DNA of 20,871 bases, taken from the NCBI GenBank assembly GCA_964629825.1, contig CAZVUW010000059.1, positions 1-20,871 on the forward strand, written 5' to 3'. Below are positions 1-7,790 of this stretch, in pieces. The first letter of the stretch is position 1. Each line of letters begins with the position of its first letter. Both the position numbers and the translations under genes were made by a program. The notes beneath the pieces were generated by a model, which worked only from the letters and a program-made list of their open reading frames with translations, did no database searches and was not told the DNA's origin. The stretch comes from CAZVUW01 sp964629825 (GTDB lineage: Bacteria; Actinomycetota; Nitriliruptoria; Euzebyales; Egibacteraceae).

Positions 1-293
1 CTGGCAAAGGGCAAGCCGGCGGCGCGGACTCGCTCGATCTCGGCGTCGAGGTCAGCGACCACGAGGTGGATGCGGTTACGACCAGGGCTGGCCGCTTCCT
101 GGGGAGTTGCGCGGGCGCCGGAGCTGGCCGGTCCGGACAGCAGCAGCCTGAGGGGGCCTCGGACGACATCGGCAAAGGCCGGGCCGGCGCTCATGTTGAG
201 CGTGAAGCCGAGGTGGTCCGTGTAGTAGTCGACGGCAGCCTGCACGTCATCGACGATGTAGCGGACGCTGGCGTATGCCTCTGGGCTGGTCAC
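1..293 (-). CDS. VOC/glyoxalase-like protein, 3' end outside window
   Basis: This open frame starts at a GTG (293-291) and runs off the left edge, leaving 97 visible residues. An AAGGAGGT-like ribosome binding site lies about 7 nt before the GTG, which supports this start. The protein begins VTSPEAYASVRYIVDDVQ, and residues 10-55 (RYIVDDVQAAVDYYTDHLGF, then a beta-rich LRLLLSGP stretch) match the first half of a vicinal-oxygen-chelate fold. RIHLVVADLDAEI at 74-86 opens the second half. Family members include glyoxalases, extradiol dioxygenases and bleomycin-resistance-type binding proteins; nothing visible here tells which. It is the last visible gene of a minus-strand cluster, 45 nt after the SRPBCC gene. 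The fold is well supported; the substrate is unknown. Confidence 0.8.
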   Translation of the reverse strand, partial: MTSPEAYASVRYIVDDVQAAVDYYTDHLGFTLNMSAGPAFADVVRGPLRLLLSGPASSGARATPQEAASPGRNRIHLVVADLDAEIERVRAAGLPFA

Positions 294-338
294 GGTGCGA
301 CCTCCTTGGAATCCGTGGTGGCCGGATCGAGTTCGGCT

Positions 339-818
339 TCAGGCATCTCGGCGAGCCGACCTCGCCAACCAGTCGTTGAGGTTCTCCAACGAGCTCGCAA
401 GCCCGGCGGCGTGGGCCTCGGGAGAGATCCCTCGTGGGACGTCCTCGGCCCGGATCTCGACGCGCGTGCCGTCATGGACCGGGGTCAGCTCCCAGGTCAT
501 GGTCATGGTGCCGGCGAACTCCGGAGCATCGGACTCGAACTGGACTGCCTGGACGATGCGAGTTCTCGGCACCAGCTCGACGAAGCGCACGTCGACGACG
601 TCCGATCGGTCAGTGGTCTTGCCTGCTCCGCTGGTGTCGTCGGCGTATGTCAACACCATGCGGTAACCGCCTCCGACGCGGGCGTCGAAGTGCTCCATCT
701 CGCCGGTCATGCCCACGGGTGGCAGCCATTGGATTAGTGCATCGGGGTCCGTCAGAGCGGCGTACACCCTGTCGGCGCGGGCCCGCACGGTCGCGGAGGC
801 TGTGTCGACGCGTGTCAA
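339..818 (-). CDS. SRPBCC / AHSA1-like (START-fold) protein
   Basis: A 159-residue protein with a TTG start (818-816). GAGAGGAGGAG lies about 8 nt upstream and fixes this start. The sequence has the AHSA1-type SRPBCC pattern: RVYAALTDPDALIQWLPP (17-34), the GGGYRM turn (49-54), alternating beta strands across 75-125, and a C-terminal helix with ENLNDWLA (145-152). Proteins of this family form a hydrophobic cavity and bind or modify small lipophilic ligands. Many are single-domain proteins of unknown substrate, often next to hydrolases, VOC proteins or ArsR regulators. Here it lies between an alpha/beta hydrolase (63 nt upstream) and a VOC gene (45 nt downstream), all on one strand, so co-transcription is likely. 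No ArsR-type regulator is visible. Length is normal for the family. Confidence 0.85.
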   Translation of the reverse strand: MTRVDTASATVRARADRVYAALTDPDALIQWLPPVGMTGEMEHFDARVGGGYRMVLTYADDTSGAGKTTDRSDVVDVRFVELVPRTRIVQAVQFESDAPEFAGTMTMTWELTPVHDGTRVEIRAEDVPRGISPEAHAAGLASSLENLNDWLARSARRDA

Positions 819-881
819 TGTGCGCTCCTCCTCTCCGGCTGAAGGAGATGGGTGCCGGCAGCGGCCGAGACGGCCGCCGGG

Positions 882-1571
882 TCAGGCGCCGTCGGCTGAC
901 GCATAGCTCTCCAAGAGATCCGCGAGCTCTCTTGGCCGACTGAGCATCACGCAGTGGCCGGACTCGATCTCGTCAGGGACGACGCCGAGCCGCTCGGCCA
1001 CCACACGGCGCATGAAGTCGGCGGGGAAGAACCGGTCCTGGGTGCAGAGCACGAACCTGGTGGGCACGTCCGGCCAGGCCTCCAGCGGCCATGGGGTCCG
1101 AGAGGCCGCCTCCGACTCGTGACGCTCCCGGCGCATCGCCTCCTCGGCGAGCTGGGTTGGGACGTCGTGATAGAAGCCGATCAGAGGGTCATCATTGCCG
1201 GTCAGGCCGCCATCTCGCTCGGCCTGCTCCTTGACCGCCTGCTCATAGCCCGTGTTGTCCCACCACTCGGCCGCGGTCTCGCCGGGGGCGGGGATCATGG
1301 CCGTCACCAGCACCAGCGCATCGGCCAGCAGCCGATCGGCCACCAGGGGAGCCGTGAAGCCCCCATAGGAGTGACCGACCACGACCAGGCCGCGTCGATC
1401 GCCGACCGCGTCGACCACCGCGCTGGTGTAGTCGTTGAGGTCGGCGGTGTCGTCCTCGGTCGGCAGGTCCGGCGCCACCACGTCGTGGCCGCGCCGGCGC
1501 AGCTCATCCTCCACGAGGTGCCAGCACCAGCCCGACTCCCCGCCGCCGTGTATCAGCACGAACGTAGCCAT
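882..1571 (-). CDS. Alpha/beta hydrolase
   Basis: A 229-residue cytoplasmic alpha/beta hydrolase without a signal peptide. It begins MATFVLIHGGGESGWCW, the oxyanion-region HGG motif, at residues 8-10. The nucleophile elbow GHSYGG puts Ser68 in GxSxG. CTQDRFFP places the probable catalytic acid at Asp179, and SGHCVMLSRP the catalytic His at 206, so the triad is complete. The compact form with HGGGESGWCW resembles the esterase/hydroxynitrile-lyase-like (MES) branch, though reaction and substrate cannot be read from sequence. The ATG (1571-1569) has no good Shine-Dalgarno sequence, so translation may be leaderless or start from a weak site. It heads the minus-strand cluster with the SRPBCC and VOC genes and diverges from the plus-strand hydrolase at 1729. 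Confidence 0.9.
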   Translation of the reverse strand: MATFVLIHGGGESGWCWHLVEDELRRRGHDVVAPDLPTEDDTADLNDYTSAVVDAVGDRRGLVVVGHSYGGFTAPLVADRLLADALVLVTAMIPAPGETAAEWWDNTGYEQAVKEQAERDGGLTGNDDPLIGFYHDVPTQLAEEAMRRERHESEAASRTPWPLEAWPDVPTRFVLCTQDRFFPADFMRRVVAERLGVVPDEIESGHCVMLSRPRELADLLESYASADGA

Positions 1572-1715
1572 GCCTGAGACGACGCCCGAGCGGACGCGGA
1601 CTCATCGGTCGCCCCAGCCGAGCCCATCGGCACCGCTTCCGCCAGTCGGCAATGCCGGACTCGCTCGGTCCAGCGGCTGCGGCTCCGCGCCGTCGATTGC
1701 ATTCGCTGACGCTCC

Positions 1716-1721
1716 TAGACT
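1716..1721 (+). promoter_or_regulatory. Candidate -10 element for a leaderless hydrolase mRNA
   Basis: TAGACT fits the actinobacterial TANNNT -10 pattern and lies 7 nt before the GTG at 1729. Transcription could therefore start at or next to the start codon. This would explain the absence of a ribosome binding site. No convincing -35 box is seen; TTGCAT at 1697-1702 is only 13 nt away. The call is inference from spacing. Confidence 0.3.
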
Positions 1722-1728
1722 CCGGGGC

Positions 1729-2421
1729 GTGGCCCACTTCGCGCTGCTGCCGAGCCCCCTGCTGGGACCCGCCGCCTGGGAGCCCGTGGCGATGTCTCTG
1801 GGCGCCAGAGGCCACACGACCTCGGCACCGACCTTCGGCGCGACCGCCCCCGCAACGCCCGACGCAGCGCTGCTGGAGCTGCGCAGCGCCATTCCGGCCG
1901 ACCAGAGAGAAGTCGTCCTGGTCGCTCACAGCAATGCCGGGTTCTACCTCCCCGCCCTGGCGACCGCGAACGAGGTGAGTGCCGCAATCTTCGTCGACGC
2001 GGCCCTTCCGCCGGTGGACGCGTCGCGTGTCCGCCTGGCACCGGCGCGGGTTCAGGAGAGCCTTGCAGCCTTGGCCGACGACGGCGGTCTGCTGCCGGTT
2101 TGGACCGGGTGGTGGGACGCTGAGGTCGTTGAGAGCCTCTTCCCCAGCCCCGAGCTGCGCGAGGCAGTCGAGCGGCAGCAACGCCGTTTCCTCCTCTCCT
2201 ACTTCACTCAGGAGATCGAGGTCCCTCCGGGATGGACCTCGCTGCCCTGCGCCTACCTGACGTTCAGCGACGCCTACCGCGCCGAGGCCGACACCGCCCG
2301 AGCCCGCGGCTGGCCCGTCAGCCACATCGAGGGCGGCCACCTCGAGATGCTCGCCCAGCCCGGGCGAGTAGCCCGCGAGCTGGAGCACCTCCTGCACCGA
2401 GCAACGACCGCCCCGAGCTGA
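1729..2421 (+). CDS. Alpha/beta hydrolase with AHSNAG nucleophile elbow
   Basis: A 230-residue protein starting at GTG 1729. The open frame extends further upstream, but that stretch is antisense to the neighbouring hydrolase and does not look like protein, whereas VAHFALLPSPLLGP is a natural first beta strand of an alpha/beta hydrolase. The nucleophile elbow is LVAHSNAG (65-71, Ser68), with Ala replacing the first Gly of GxSxG and Ala70 before Gly71. The probable His is in EGGHLEML (His204), and an acid may be Asp181. A SLPCAYLTFSDAY strand precedes the acid region, as expected. The protein is cytoplasmic with no signal peptide. It diverges from the hydrolase at 1571, so the two share a 157-nt intergenic region. 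Function is unknown; the fold is likely but catalysis is not proven. Confidence 0.78.
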   Translation: MAHFALLPSPLLGPAAWEPVAMSLGARGHTTSAPTFGATAPATPDAALLELRSAIPADQREVVLVAHSNAGFYLPALATANEVSAAIFVDAALPPVDASRVRLAPARVQESLAALADDGGLLPVWTGWWDAEVVESLFPSPELREAVERQQRRFLLSYFTQEIEVPPGWTSLPCAYLTFSDAYRAEADTARARGWPVSHIEGGHLEMLAQPGRVARELEHLLHRATTAPS

Positions 2422-2462
2422 GCTGCGGTCTCGTCGGCGCCCGGCTGCCTGCTTGTGCCGGT

Positions 2463-2494
2463 ACCCGTTTGCGGCGTATACGCCGCAAACGGGT
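2463..2494. terminator. Perfect 32-bp palindrome, probable bidirectional terminator
   Basis: The two 16-nt halves (acccgtttgcggcgta and its exact complement) form an uninterrupted palindrome centred on GTATAC. It starts 42 nt after the hydrolase stop and lies between convergent genes, which suits a terminator used from both sides. No U-tract follows on either strand, so a U-independent terminator or a protein-bound operator are both possible. Confidence 0.55.
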
Positions 2495-2862
2495 TGTCCA
2501 CAAGTCCGGCCGGGAGGGCTCCAGCCCTCGGACTCGCGCCCTAGCCGGCCTCCGACCGGCGCCCCCTCTAGCAGCCGTCACCGCCGCTCCCGCGCGCAGC
2601 GGCTTCAACGACCCTCACCGCAACGCCGCCCTCCAAAGGCCTGCAGATCACCACAGCCGGACGGTTTCAGACATATCTGCACGTCTAACCCCAATCGTCC
2701 ATTAAGTCGCTGAGAGGGGTGCCTGGGGCGGTCGGTGTGCGGCTCGGTCGAGTTGATCAGTCCGGTGGAGGGCTGTGCACCGGGGCGAGGGCGTGGCGGG
2801 GCATGACGAGGCGGCGGCTGAGCCGCTGGTGGTGGTGTGGGTTGTCAAGGAGCGATCCGGGG
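2495..2862. other. Intergenic stretch with no recognisable gene
   Basis: These 368 nt lie between the palindrome and the end of the CWB2 gene. I see no conserved protein in any frame, no tRNA and no known riboswitch pattern. The only local structure is a short GC hairpin near its right end (2814-2826). The region is less GC-rich around 2640-2710 (for example cagacatatctgcacgtct), which could be a decayed gene or a small RNA, but nothing supports either. Confidence 0.5.
2814..2826 (-). terminator. Weak hairpin after the CWB2 gene
   Basis: GCGGCTGAGCCGC can form a 5-bp GC stem with a 3-nt loop about 37 nt past the CWB2 stop on the minus strand. There is no U-tract. This is a weak terminator candidate. 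Confidence 0.2.
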
Positions 2863-3648
2863 TCAGCCGGTCGCTATGTAGACCGTGTCTGCGCCGTCTG
2901 GGAAGGCCGCCCGGGAGATCTCGGCGGAGGTTGCGAAGCGCTCGCGCCCGGCCAGGCGCTGCACCGGCGCCCCGGCCATCCGCGCCGCGTCCTCAGCTAT
3001 CTCGTGGCTGATCGCTCCGGTGCCGCCCAGCACCAGGACGCGCCGGGGACGCAGCCGCTGAAGCTGCTCGCCGGTGCTCGCTGGGATGCGATCCGGCGCG
3101 ACCAGCAGGACCGGTCCGCCCAGCGCCGGAGCGGCCGCAACGCCCGCCAGGGCGTCGGGGAAGGCGTCGCCGCGTCCGAGGAGAACGGCCTCGACCCCCG
3201 GCTCGAAGCCCTCGGCCAGAGCGGCCGCGGTCTCGTAGCGGTCACGGCCGGCGACACGGCTCACGTCGGCGCCGGTCTCGGTCGCGATGCGGTCGGCAAC
3301 CTCCTGCGACACCGCTCCCGCGCCGCCGAGCACGACCACCGACTCGGGCTTGAGGCGACGCAGCTCGGCGCTCGTCGCCCCCGGCAGGGAGGCCGAGGCG
3401 ACCAGGAGCAGCGGCGCGCGCCTTGCCGCCGCCACCGGGCCGGCCGCCAGCGCGTCCGGGAACTGCTCGCCGGTCGCGACGTAGACGACCTCCGGCCCAG
3501 GCTCGAAGTTGGCCGCGGAGATGGCCGCGGCGGTGGCGAAGCGATCCGACCCGAAGCGGCGCACCACCTCCGGGTCCGCGGCGCCGGCCGGTGGGCCGAG
3601 CGCCCCGAGCAGCAGGAGCACGGATAGGGCGGCGACGCGACCTCGCAT
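2863..3648 (-). CDS. Secreted cell wall-binding repeat 2 (CWB2) protein, third repeat cut short
   Basis: I choose the ATG at 3648, giving 261 residues: MRGRVAALSVLLLLGALG is a signal peptide with a likely AGA-A cleavage near residue 23, and GGAGAA lies 7 nt upstream. The open frame reaches further 5' without protein-like sequence. Mature sequence carries CWB2 (PF04122-type) repeats: repeat 1 about 29-125 (RFGSDRFATAAAIS, VVYVATGEQFPDALAAGP, SVVVLGGAGAVS); repeat 2 about 129-228 (RVAGRDRYETAAALAE, DAFPDALAG, RVLVLGGTGAIS); repeat 3 starts RLAGRERFATSAEIS at 231 and stops at DTVYIATG, just before the expected FPDALA. Such repeats anchor proteins non-covalently to the wall in Gram-positives. No other catalytic domain is present. 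It diverges from recQ across 200 nt. Confidence 0.9.
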   Translation of the reverse strand: MRGRVAALSVLLLLGALGPPAGAADPEVVRRFGSDRFATAAAISAANFEPGPEVVYVATGEQFPDALAAGPVAAARRAPLLLVASASLPGATSAELRRLKPESVVVLGGAGAVSQEVADRIATETGADVSRVAGRDRYETAAALAEGFEPGVEAVLLGRGDAFPDALAGVAAAPALGGPVLLVAPDRIPASTGEQLQRLRPRRVLVLGGTGAISHEIAEDAARMAGAPVQRLAGRERFATSAEISRAAFPDGADTVYIATG

Positions 3649-3848
3649 GTCGGTTCTCCGAAGGTCATCTGGCACAGGTCGATGCGAACCGCTGGCGGCA
3701 CCCCTACCCTCCCAGCCGCGTCGCGATCCCGACTGCGACGGGGGGTTATCGCAGGCCGTTCTGGGGGACATCTCCTGCGGTCGACGTTGCTACCGGCGCC
3801 CCTCTGGCAGCCGGTGGCTCTCGTGACCCGCAATTCAGGTCAGGTCGA

Positions 3849-5555
3849 ATGAGAAAGGCTCCTGCGCTGGACCTGGACTCCGCCCTACAAGCTCACTTCC
3901 CGGAGCACAACGGCTTCCTGCCCGGTCAGCGGGAGGCGATCGAAGCCGTGCTCGCCGGGCGCGACGTCGTGGCGGTCCTGCCGACCGGCGGCGGCAAGAC
4001 CCTCGTCTACCAGCTCGCTGGCGCGCTGACGCCCGGCACGACCGTCATCGCGACGCCGCTGATCGCCCTCATGCAGGATCAGGTTCGCCGCCTGGGCGAG
4101 GACACCGGCAGCGGACAAGCCCCGCTGAGGGTCGGCGCCATCACGGGCAGCCTGCGCGGTGAACAGCGTGAGCGGCTGCTCACCGACGTCCGCAACGGCG
4201 TGCTTGACTTCCTCTTCACGACCCCCGAGCAGCTCTCCCGCGACGACGTCCGGGCTGCGGTGTCGGAGTGCAAGGTCGACCTCTTCTGCATCGACGAGGC
4301 CCACTGCATCTCCGAGTGGGGCTTCGACTTCCGACCCGCCTACCGCGAGCTGTCCACCGCCGCCGAGCTGATGGGCCGTCCGCCGATCCTCGCCCTGACG
4401 GCGACCGCACCCGAGGCCGTCCTGCGGGACGTGTCCAGCGAGCTCCGCCTGGCGGATCCGGTCGTGGTCGCGCGCGGCTTCGACCGCCCGAACCTGCACT
4501 TCAGCGTCGTGCGCGTCACCGATCCCGACCGCCGCGACCGCCAGCTCGCCAAGGTCCTGGCCGAGTGCCGGCCGCCCGCCGTCGTGTACTGCTCCACCCG
4601 CCGCGAGACCGAGGAGACCGCGCTCGCGCTGTACGAGCTCGGCGCGGAGATCGGCCTGACCGCCGGGCACTACCACGGTGGCATGGAGCGCGGCCTGCGC
4701 GAGGAGGTCCAGGACGCCTTCCTGCAGGGCACCCTCGACGTTCTGTGCGCCACGAGCGCGTTCGGCATGGGCATCGACAAGCAGGACATCCACACCGTCG
4801 TCCACCGCACCATGCCGGACTCGCTGGAGTCCTACTGGCAGGAGGCGGGCCGCGCCGGCCGCGACGGCGAGCCGGCGGACTGCGTCCTGATGTACCGCCC
4901 CGAGGACCGGGCGGTCCACGAGCACCTGCACCGCCGCAGCCGGCCGTCGGAGGCCACCGTGGCGAAGATGGTTCACGTGGTCTCTCAGATCGACCACTCG
5001 ACGCCGGACTCCGAGGTGATCGCCCACATCGCCGCCGCGGCCGACGTCGCCCGCTCCGGCGCCGCGTCGATGCTCGAGGACCTCGACCGCTTCGGCTACA
5101 TCGCCCGCTTCAAGTCGGGCATCCGCTGGCGCGGCGACCCGGCCCAGGCGATGGAGGACCTGGCGCGGCACCAGGCGATCCAGGTCGAGATCGAGCAGTC
5201 CCGGCTGGACATGGTGGCGGCCTATGCGGAGTCCAACGCCTGCCGCCGCCGCTACCTTCTCAACTACCTGGGCGATGAGTACCCGGCCGAGCTGTGCCTG
5301 CGCTGCGACAACTGCCTGCGCATGGCGGAGAAGCGCGGCCTCGACGACTGGGACCTCGACGCGCAGCAGGAGCGCATCGACGCCAACCGCGGAGGCCCGT
5401 TCGCTCCCGGGGCGACGGTCTCGCACCCGGAGTGGGGCTCCGGCGTCGTCCAGCGGGTCGAGGGCGAGGTGGTGGTCGTCCGCTTCGACAGCGTCGGATA
5501 CCGGTCGATGCACGGTCCGACCGTGCTCGAGCGAGGCCTGCTGACGCCCGGGTAG
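3849..5555 (+). CDS. recQ: RecQ-family ATP-dependent 3'-5' DNA helicase
   Basis: A 568-residue helicase from the ATG at 3849; the longer open frame upstream is antisense to the CWB2 gene and not protein-like. Motifs: Q/0 region GFLPGQREAI (22-31), Walker A LPTGGGKT (44-51), DEAH (149-152) followed by the RecQ aromatic-rich loop CISEWGFDFRPAY, TAT (184-186), motif V ATSAFGMGIDK (301-311), motif VI QEAGRAGRDG (331-340). Four cysteines for the RecQ zinc site are C465, C483, C486 and C489. About 85 residues resembling a winged helix (365-445) lie between the helicase core and the zinc site. The C-terminus (515-568, ATVSHPEWGSGVVQRVEGEVVVVRF) resembles the Tudor-like tail of UvrD/PcrA rather than HRDC. 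RecQ proteins unwind recombination and repair intermediates. ppk1 follows after 31 nt. Confidence 0.92.
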   Translation: MRKAPALDLDSALQAHFPEHNGFLPGQREAIEAVLAGRDVVAVLPTGGGKTLVYQLAGALTPGTTVIATPLIALMQDQVRRLGEDTGSGQAPLRVGAITGSLRGEQRERLLTDVRNGVLDFLFTTPEQLSRDDVRAAVSECKVDLFCIDEAHCISEWGFDFRPAYRELSTAAELMGRPPILALTATAPEAVLRDVSSELRLADPVVVARGFDRPNLHFSVVRVTDPDRRDRQLAKVLAECRPPAVVYCSTRRETEETALALYELGAEIGLTAGHYHGGMERGLREEVQDAFLQGTLDVLCATSAFGMGIDKQDIHTVVHRTMPDSLESYWQEAGRAGRDGEPADCVLMYRPEDRAVHEHLHRRSRPSEATVAKMVHVVSQIDHSTPDSEVIAHIAAAADVARSGAASMLEDLDRFGYIARFKSGIRWRGDPAQAMEDLARHQAIQVEIEQSRLDMVAAYAESNACRRRYLLNYLGDEYPAELCLRCDNCLRMAEKRGLDDWDLDAQQERIDANRGGPFAPGATVSHPEWGSGVVQRVEGEVVVVRFDSVGYRSMHGPTVLERGLLTPG

Positions 5556-5586
5556 TACCGTTGCGGTCTAGGACCGAGGAGGTGCG

Positions 5587-7734
5587 GTGGCGGACGTCAG
5601 GACCGAGGCCCAGCCGGCGGGCGGGGAGACCCCGGCCGCGCCGGCCCTGGACGACCCCGGCCTGTACATAAACCGCGAGCTGTCCTGGCTGGAGTTCAAC
5701 CGCCGCGTGCTCGCGCAGGCCACGGATCCGACGGTGCCGCTGCTGGAGCGGCTCGGGTTCCTGTCGATCTTCTCGTCGAACCTGGACGAGTTCTTCATGG
5801 TCCGCGTCGCCGGGCTCAAGCGCCAGGAGTCGGCCGGGGTGCGGACCCGCTCGGCGGACGGGCGCACGCCGGCCGAGCAGCTGGAGGCCATCGCCCGCCG
5901 GCTGCGGCCCATGATCCAGTCGGCGCAGGACTGCCTGCACGACCAGCTCCTGCCCCTGCTCGAGCGCCGCGGCATCGCCGTCGTGACCATGCGGCATCTG
6001 ACCGAGGCGCAGCATGAGGCCCTGGACCGCTACTTCGACGAGCAGGTCTTTCCCGTCCTCACGCCGCTGGCGGTCGATCCCGGTCACCCGTTCCCCTACA
6101 TCTCCAACCTCAGCCTGTCGCTGGCGGTCACGGTCCGCGACCGCAAGACCGGCGAGGAGCACTTCGCCCGCGTGAAGGTCCCGGGGGTCCTCCCCCGCTT
6201 CGTGCGCGTGCCCACCGGCGACGACTCGGACGGCGACGACCGCTCCGTGTGGGTGCCGCTCGAGCAGCTGATCGCCGACCGGCTGCACCGCCTCTTCCCG
6301 GGCATGGAGATCTTGGAGTCGCATGCCTTCCGGGTGACCCGCAACACCGACCTGGAGCTCGAAGAGGAGGAGGCCGACGACCTCCTCATGGCGATCGAGG
6401 CCGAGCTGCGCCGCCGCCGCTTCGGCGCGGTCGTCCGGCTCGAGGTCGCCAGCACCATGAGCGAGCGCATGCTGCGCCTCCTCCAGGAGGAGCTCGAGGT
6501 CACCGACCTCGACACCTATCGCGTCGACGGCCTGCTCGGCCTCGACGACCTCGACGAGCTGGCCGACCTCGACGTCCCCGAGCTGTCGTGGCAGCCCTGG
6601 ACGGGCTACGGCCATCCGCGCTTCGAGGCCTGCGAGAATGCGGCCGAGCTGTTCGAGGAGATCCGCCGCGGGGACATCCTCGTCCACCACCCCTACGAGA
6701 GCTTCACCGACACCGTCGAGCGCTTCATCACATGGGCGTGCGAGGACCCGGCGGTGCTGGTCATCAAGCAGACGCTGTACCGCACGTCCGGCGACTCGCC
6801 GATCGTGCGCTCCCTGATCCGCGCCGCCGAGCGGGGCAAGCAGGTGGTTGCCCTGGTCGAGCTCAAGGCGCGTTTCGACGAGCAGGCCAACATCCTGTGG
6901 GCACGCCAGCTGGAGAAGGCGGGCGTCCACGTCGTGTACGGCCTGGTCGGGCTGAAGACCCACTCGAAGACGGCCCTCATCGTCCGCCGCGAGGGCGACG
7001 GCATCCGCCGCTACGCCCACATCGGCACCGGCAACTACAACCCCAAGACGGCACGGGCGTACACCGACCTGGGGCTGTTCACCTGCGACGAGGAGATCGG
7101 CGCAGACCTCACCGACCTGTTCAACTACCTCACCGGGTACGCCCGGCACGACGCCTACCGTCAGCTCATGGTTGCGCCGGTGGCCCTGCGGGACCGGCTC
7201 CGCCAGCTGATCCAGCGCGAGATCGACCTGCACTCCCCGGAGCGCCCCGGGCTGATCCGCATCAAGTGCAACGCGCTGGTGGACACGGTCCTCATCCGCG
7301 ACCTGTACCGCGCCTCGCAGGCGGGAGTGCAGGTGGACGCGATCGTGCGCGGCATCTGCGGGCTGCGCCCGGGCGTCCCGGGGGTGAGCGACCGGATCCG
7401 CGTCGTGAGCATCGTCGGACGTCTGCTGGAGCACTCGCGGATCCTCCAGTTCGGGCCCGACGACATCTGGATCGGCTCGGCCGACTGGATGCCGCGCAAC
7501 CTCGACCGGAGGGTCGAGGCGATGGTCCCCGTTCGCGATCCGGAGCTGCGGGATGAGCTGCGCTGGATCTTCGACCTCATGCTCGCCGACAACGTCCAGT
7601 CGTGGACCCTCTCCGCCGACGGGTCCTGGACGCGGCGCTTCCCGCGGGACGGCGAGCAGCCCATCAACTCCCAGGCCGCCCTCATGGAGCAGGCACGTGC
7701 GCGAGCACGCACGTCCGGCCGCTCACTTCGATAG
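5587..7734 (+). CDS. ppk1: Polyphosphate kinase 1
   Basis: A 715-residue Ppk1 starting with GTG; GAGGAGGT at 5576-5583 is the ribosome binding site, with a short 4-nt spacer. The enzyme reversibly makes inorganic polyphosphate from ATP. The N-terminal domain starts YINRELSWLEFNRRVL (27-42) and contains SSNLDEFFMVRVAGLK (63-78). The two histidines of the PLD-like active site are visible: KTHSK (His459) and YAHIGTGNYNPKTAR (His478). Their 19-residue spacing matches H435/H454 of the E. coli enzyme, where the first is the phosphorylated residue. The C-terminal domain has SRILQFG and IGSADWMPRNLDRRVE (617-643). Length is typical. It is 31 nt after recQ, so co-transcription is likely; no ppx or phoU lies in the window. 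Confidence 0.96.
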   Translation: MADVRTEAQPAGGETPAAPALDDPGLYINRELSWLEFNRRVLAQATDPTVPLLERLGFLSIFSSNLDEFFMVRVAGLKRQESAGVRTRSADGRTPAEQLEAIARRLRPMIQSAQDCLHDQLLPLLERRGIAVVTMRHLTEAQHEALDRYFDEQVFPVLTPLAVDPGHPFPYISNLSLSLAVTVRDRKTGEEHFARVKVPGVLPRFVRVPTGDDSDGDDRSVWVPLEQLIADRLHRLFPGMEILESHAFRVTRNTDLELEEEEADDLLMAIEAELRRRRFGAVVRLEVASTMSERMLRLLQEELEVTDLDTYRVDGLLGLDDLDELADLDVPELSWQPWTGYGHPRFEACENAAELFEEIRRGDILVHHPYESFTDTVERFITWACEDPAVLVIKQTLYRTSGDSPIVRSLIRAAERGKQVVALVELKARFDEQANILWARQLEKAGVHVVYGLVGLKTHSKTALIVRREGDGIRRYAHIGTGNYNPKTARAYTDLGLFTCDEEIGADLTDLFNYLTGYARHDAYRQLMVAPVALRDRLRQLIQREIDLHSPERPGLIRIKCNALVDTVLIRDLYRASQAGVQVDAIVRGICGLRPGVPGVSDRIRVVSIVGRLLEHSRILQFGPDDIWIGSADWMPRNLDRRVEAMVPVRDPELRDELRWIFDLMLADNVQSWTLSADGSWTRRFPRDGEQPINSQAALMEQARARARTSGRSLR

Positions 7735-7790
7735 CCTTCACGCGCTGCACGCCGCTGCACCGCGCACATCTGCGCTGAGGAGGAGTTCTC

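Noticed and set aside
2708..2862. Remnant of a broken gene in the non-coding stretch
   Set aside because: Some frames are open, but no residues resemble a known family and the base composition is not distinctly coding. I could not support a pseudogene.
3649..3848. Possible c-di-AMP (ydaO-type) riboswitch upstream of the CWB2 gene
   Set aside because: Such switches often precede wall-related genes in actinobacteria, so I looked for the conserved GCCGAAUCC-type and terminal CAGCUAAC-type segments on both strands and did not find them. Only a 6-bp CGTCGC/GCGACG stem is visible.
5260..7434. 724-codon open frame on the minus strand, antisense to recQ end and ppk1
   Set aside because: Same cause: open antisense frame produced by GC-biased codon use. 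The plus-strand genes have complete catalytic motifs.
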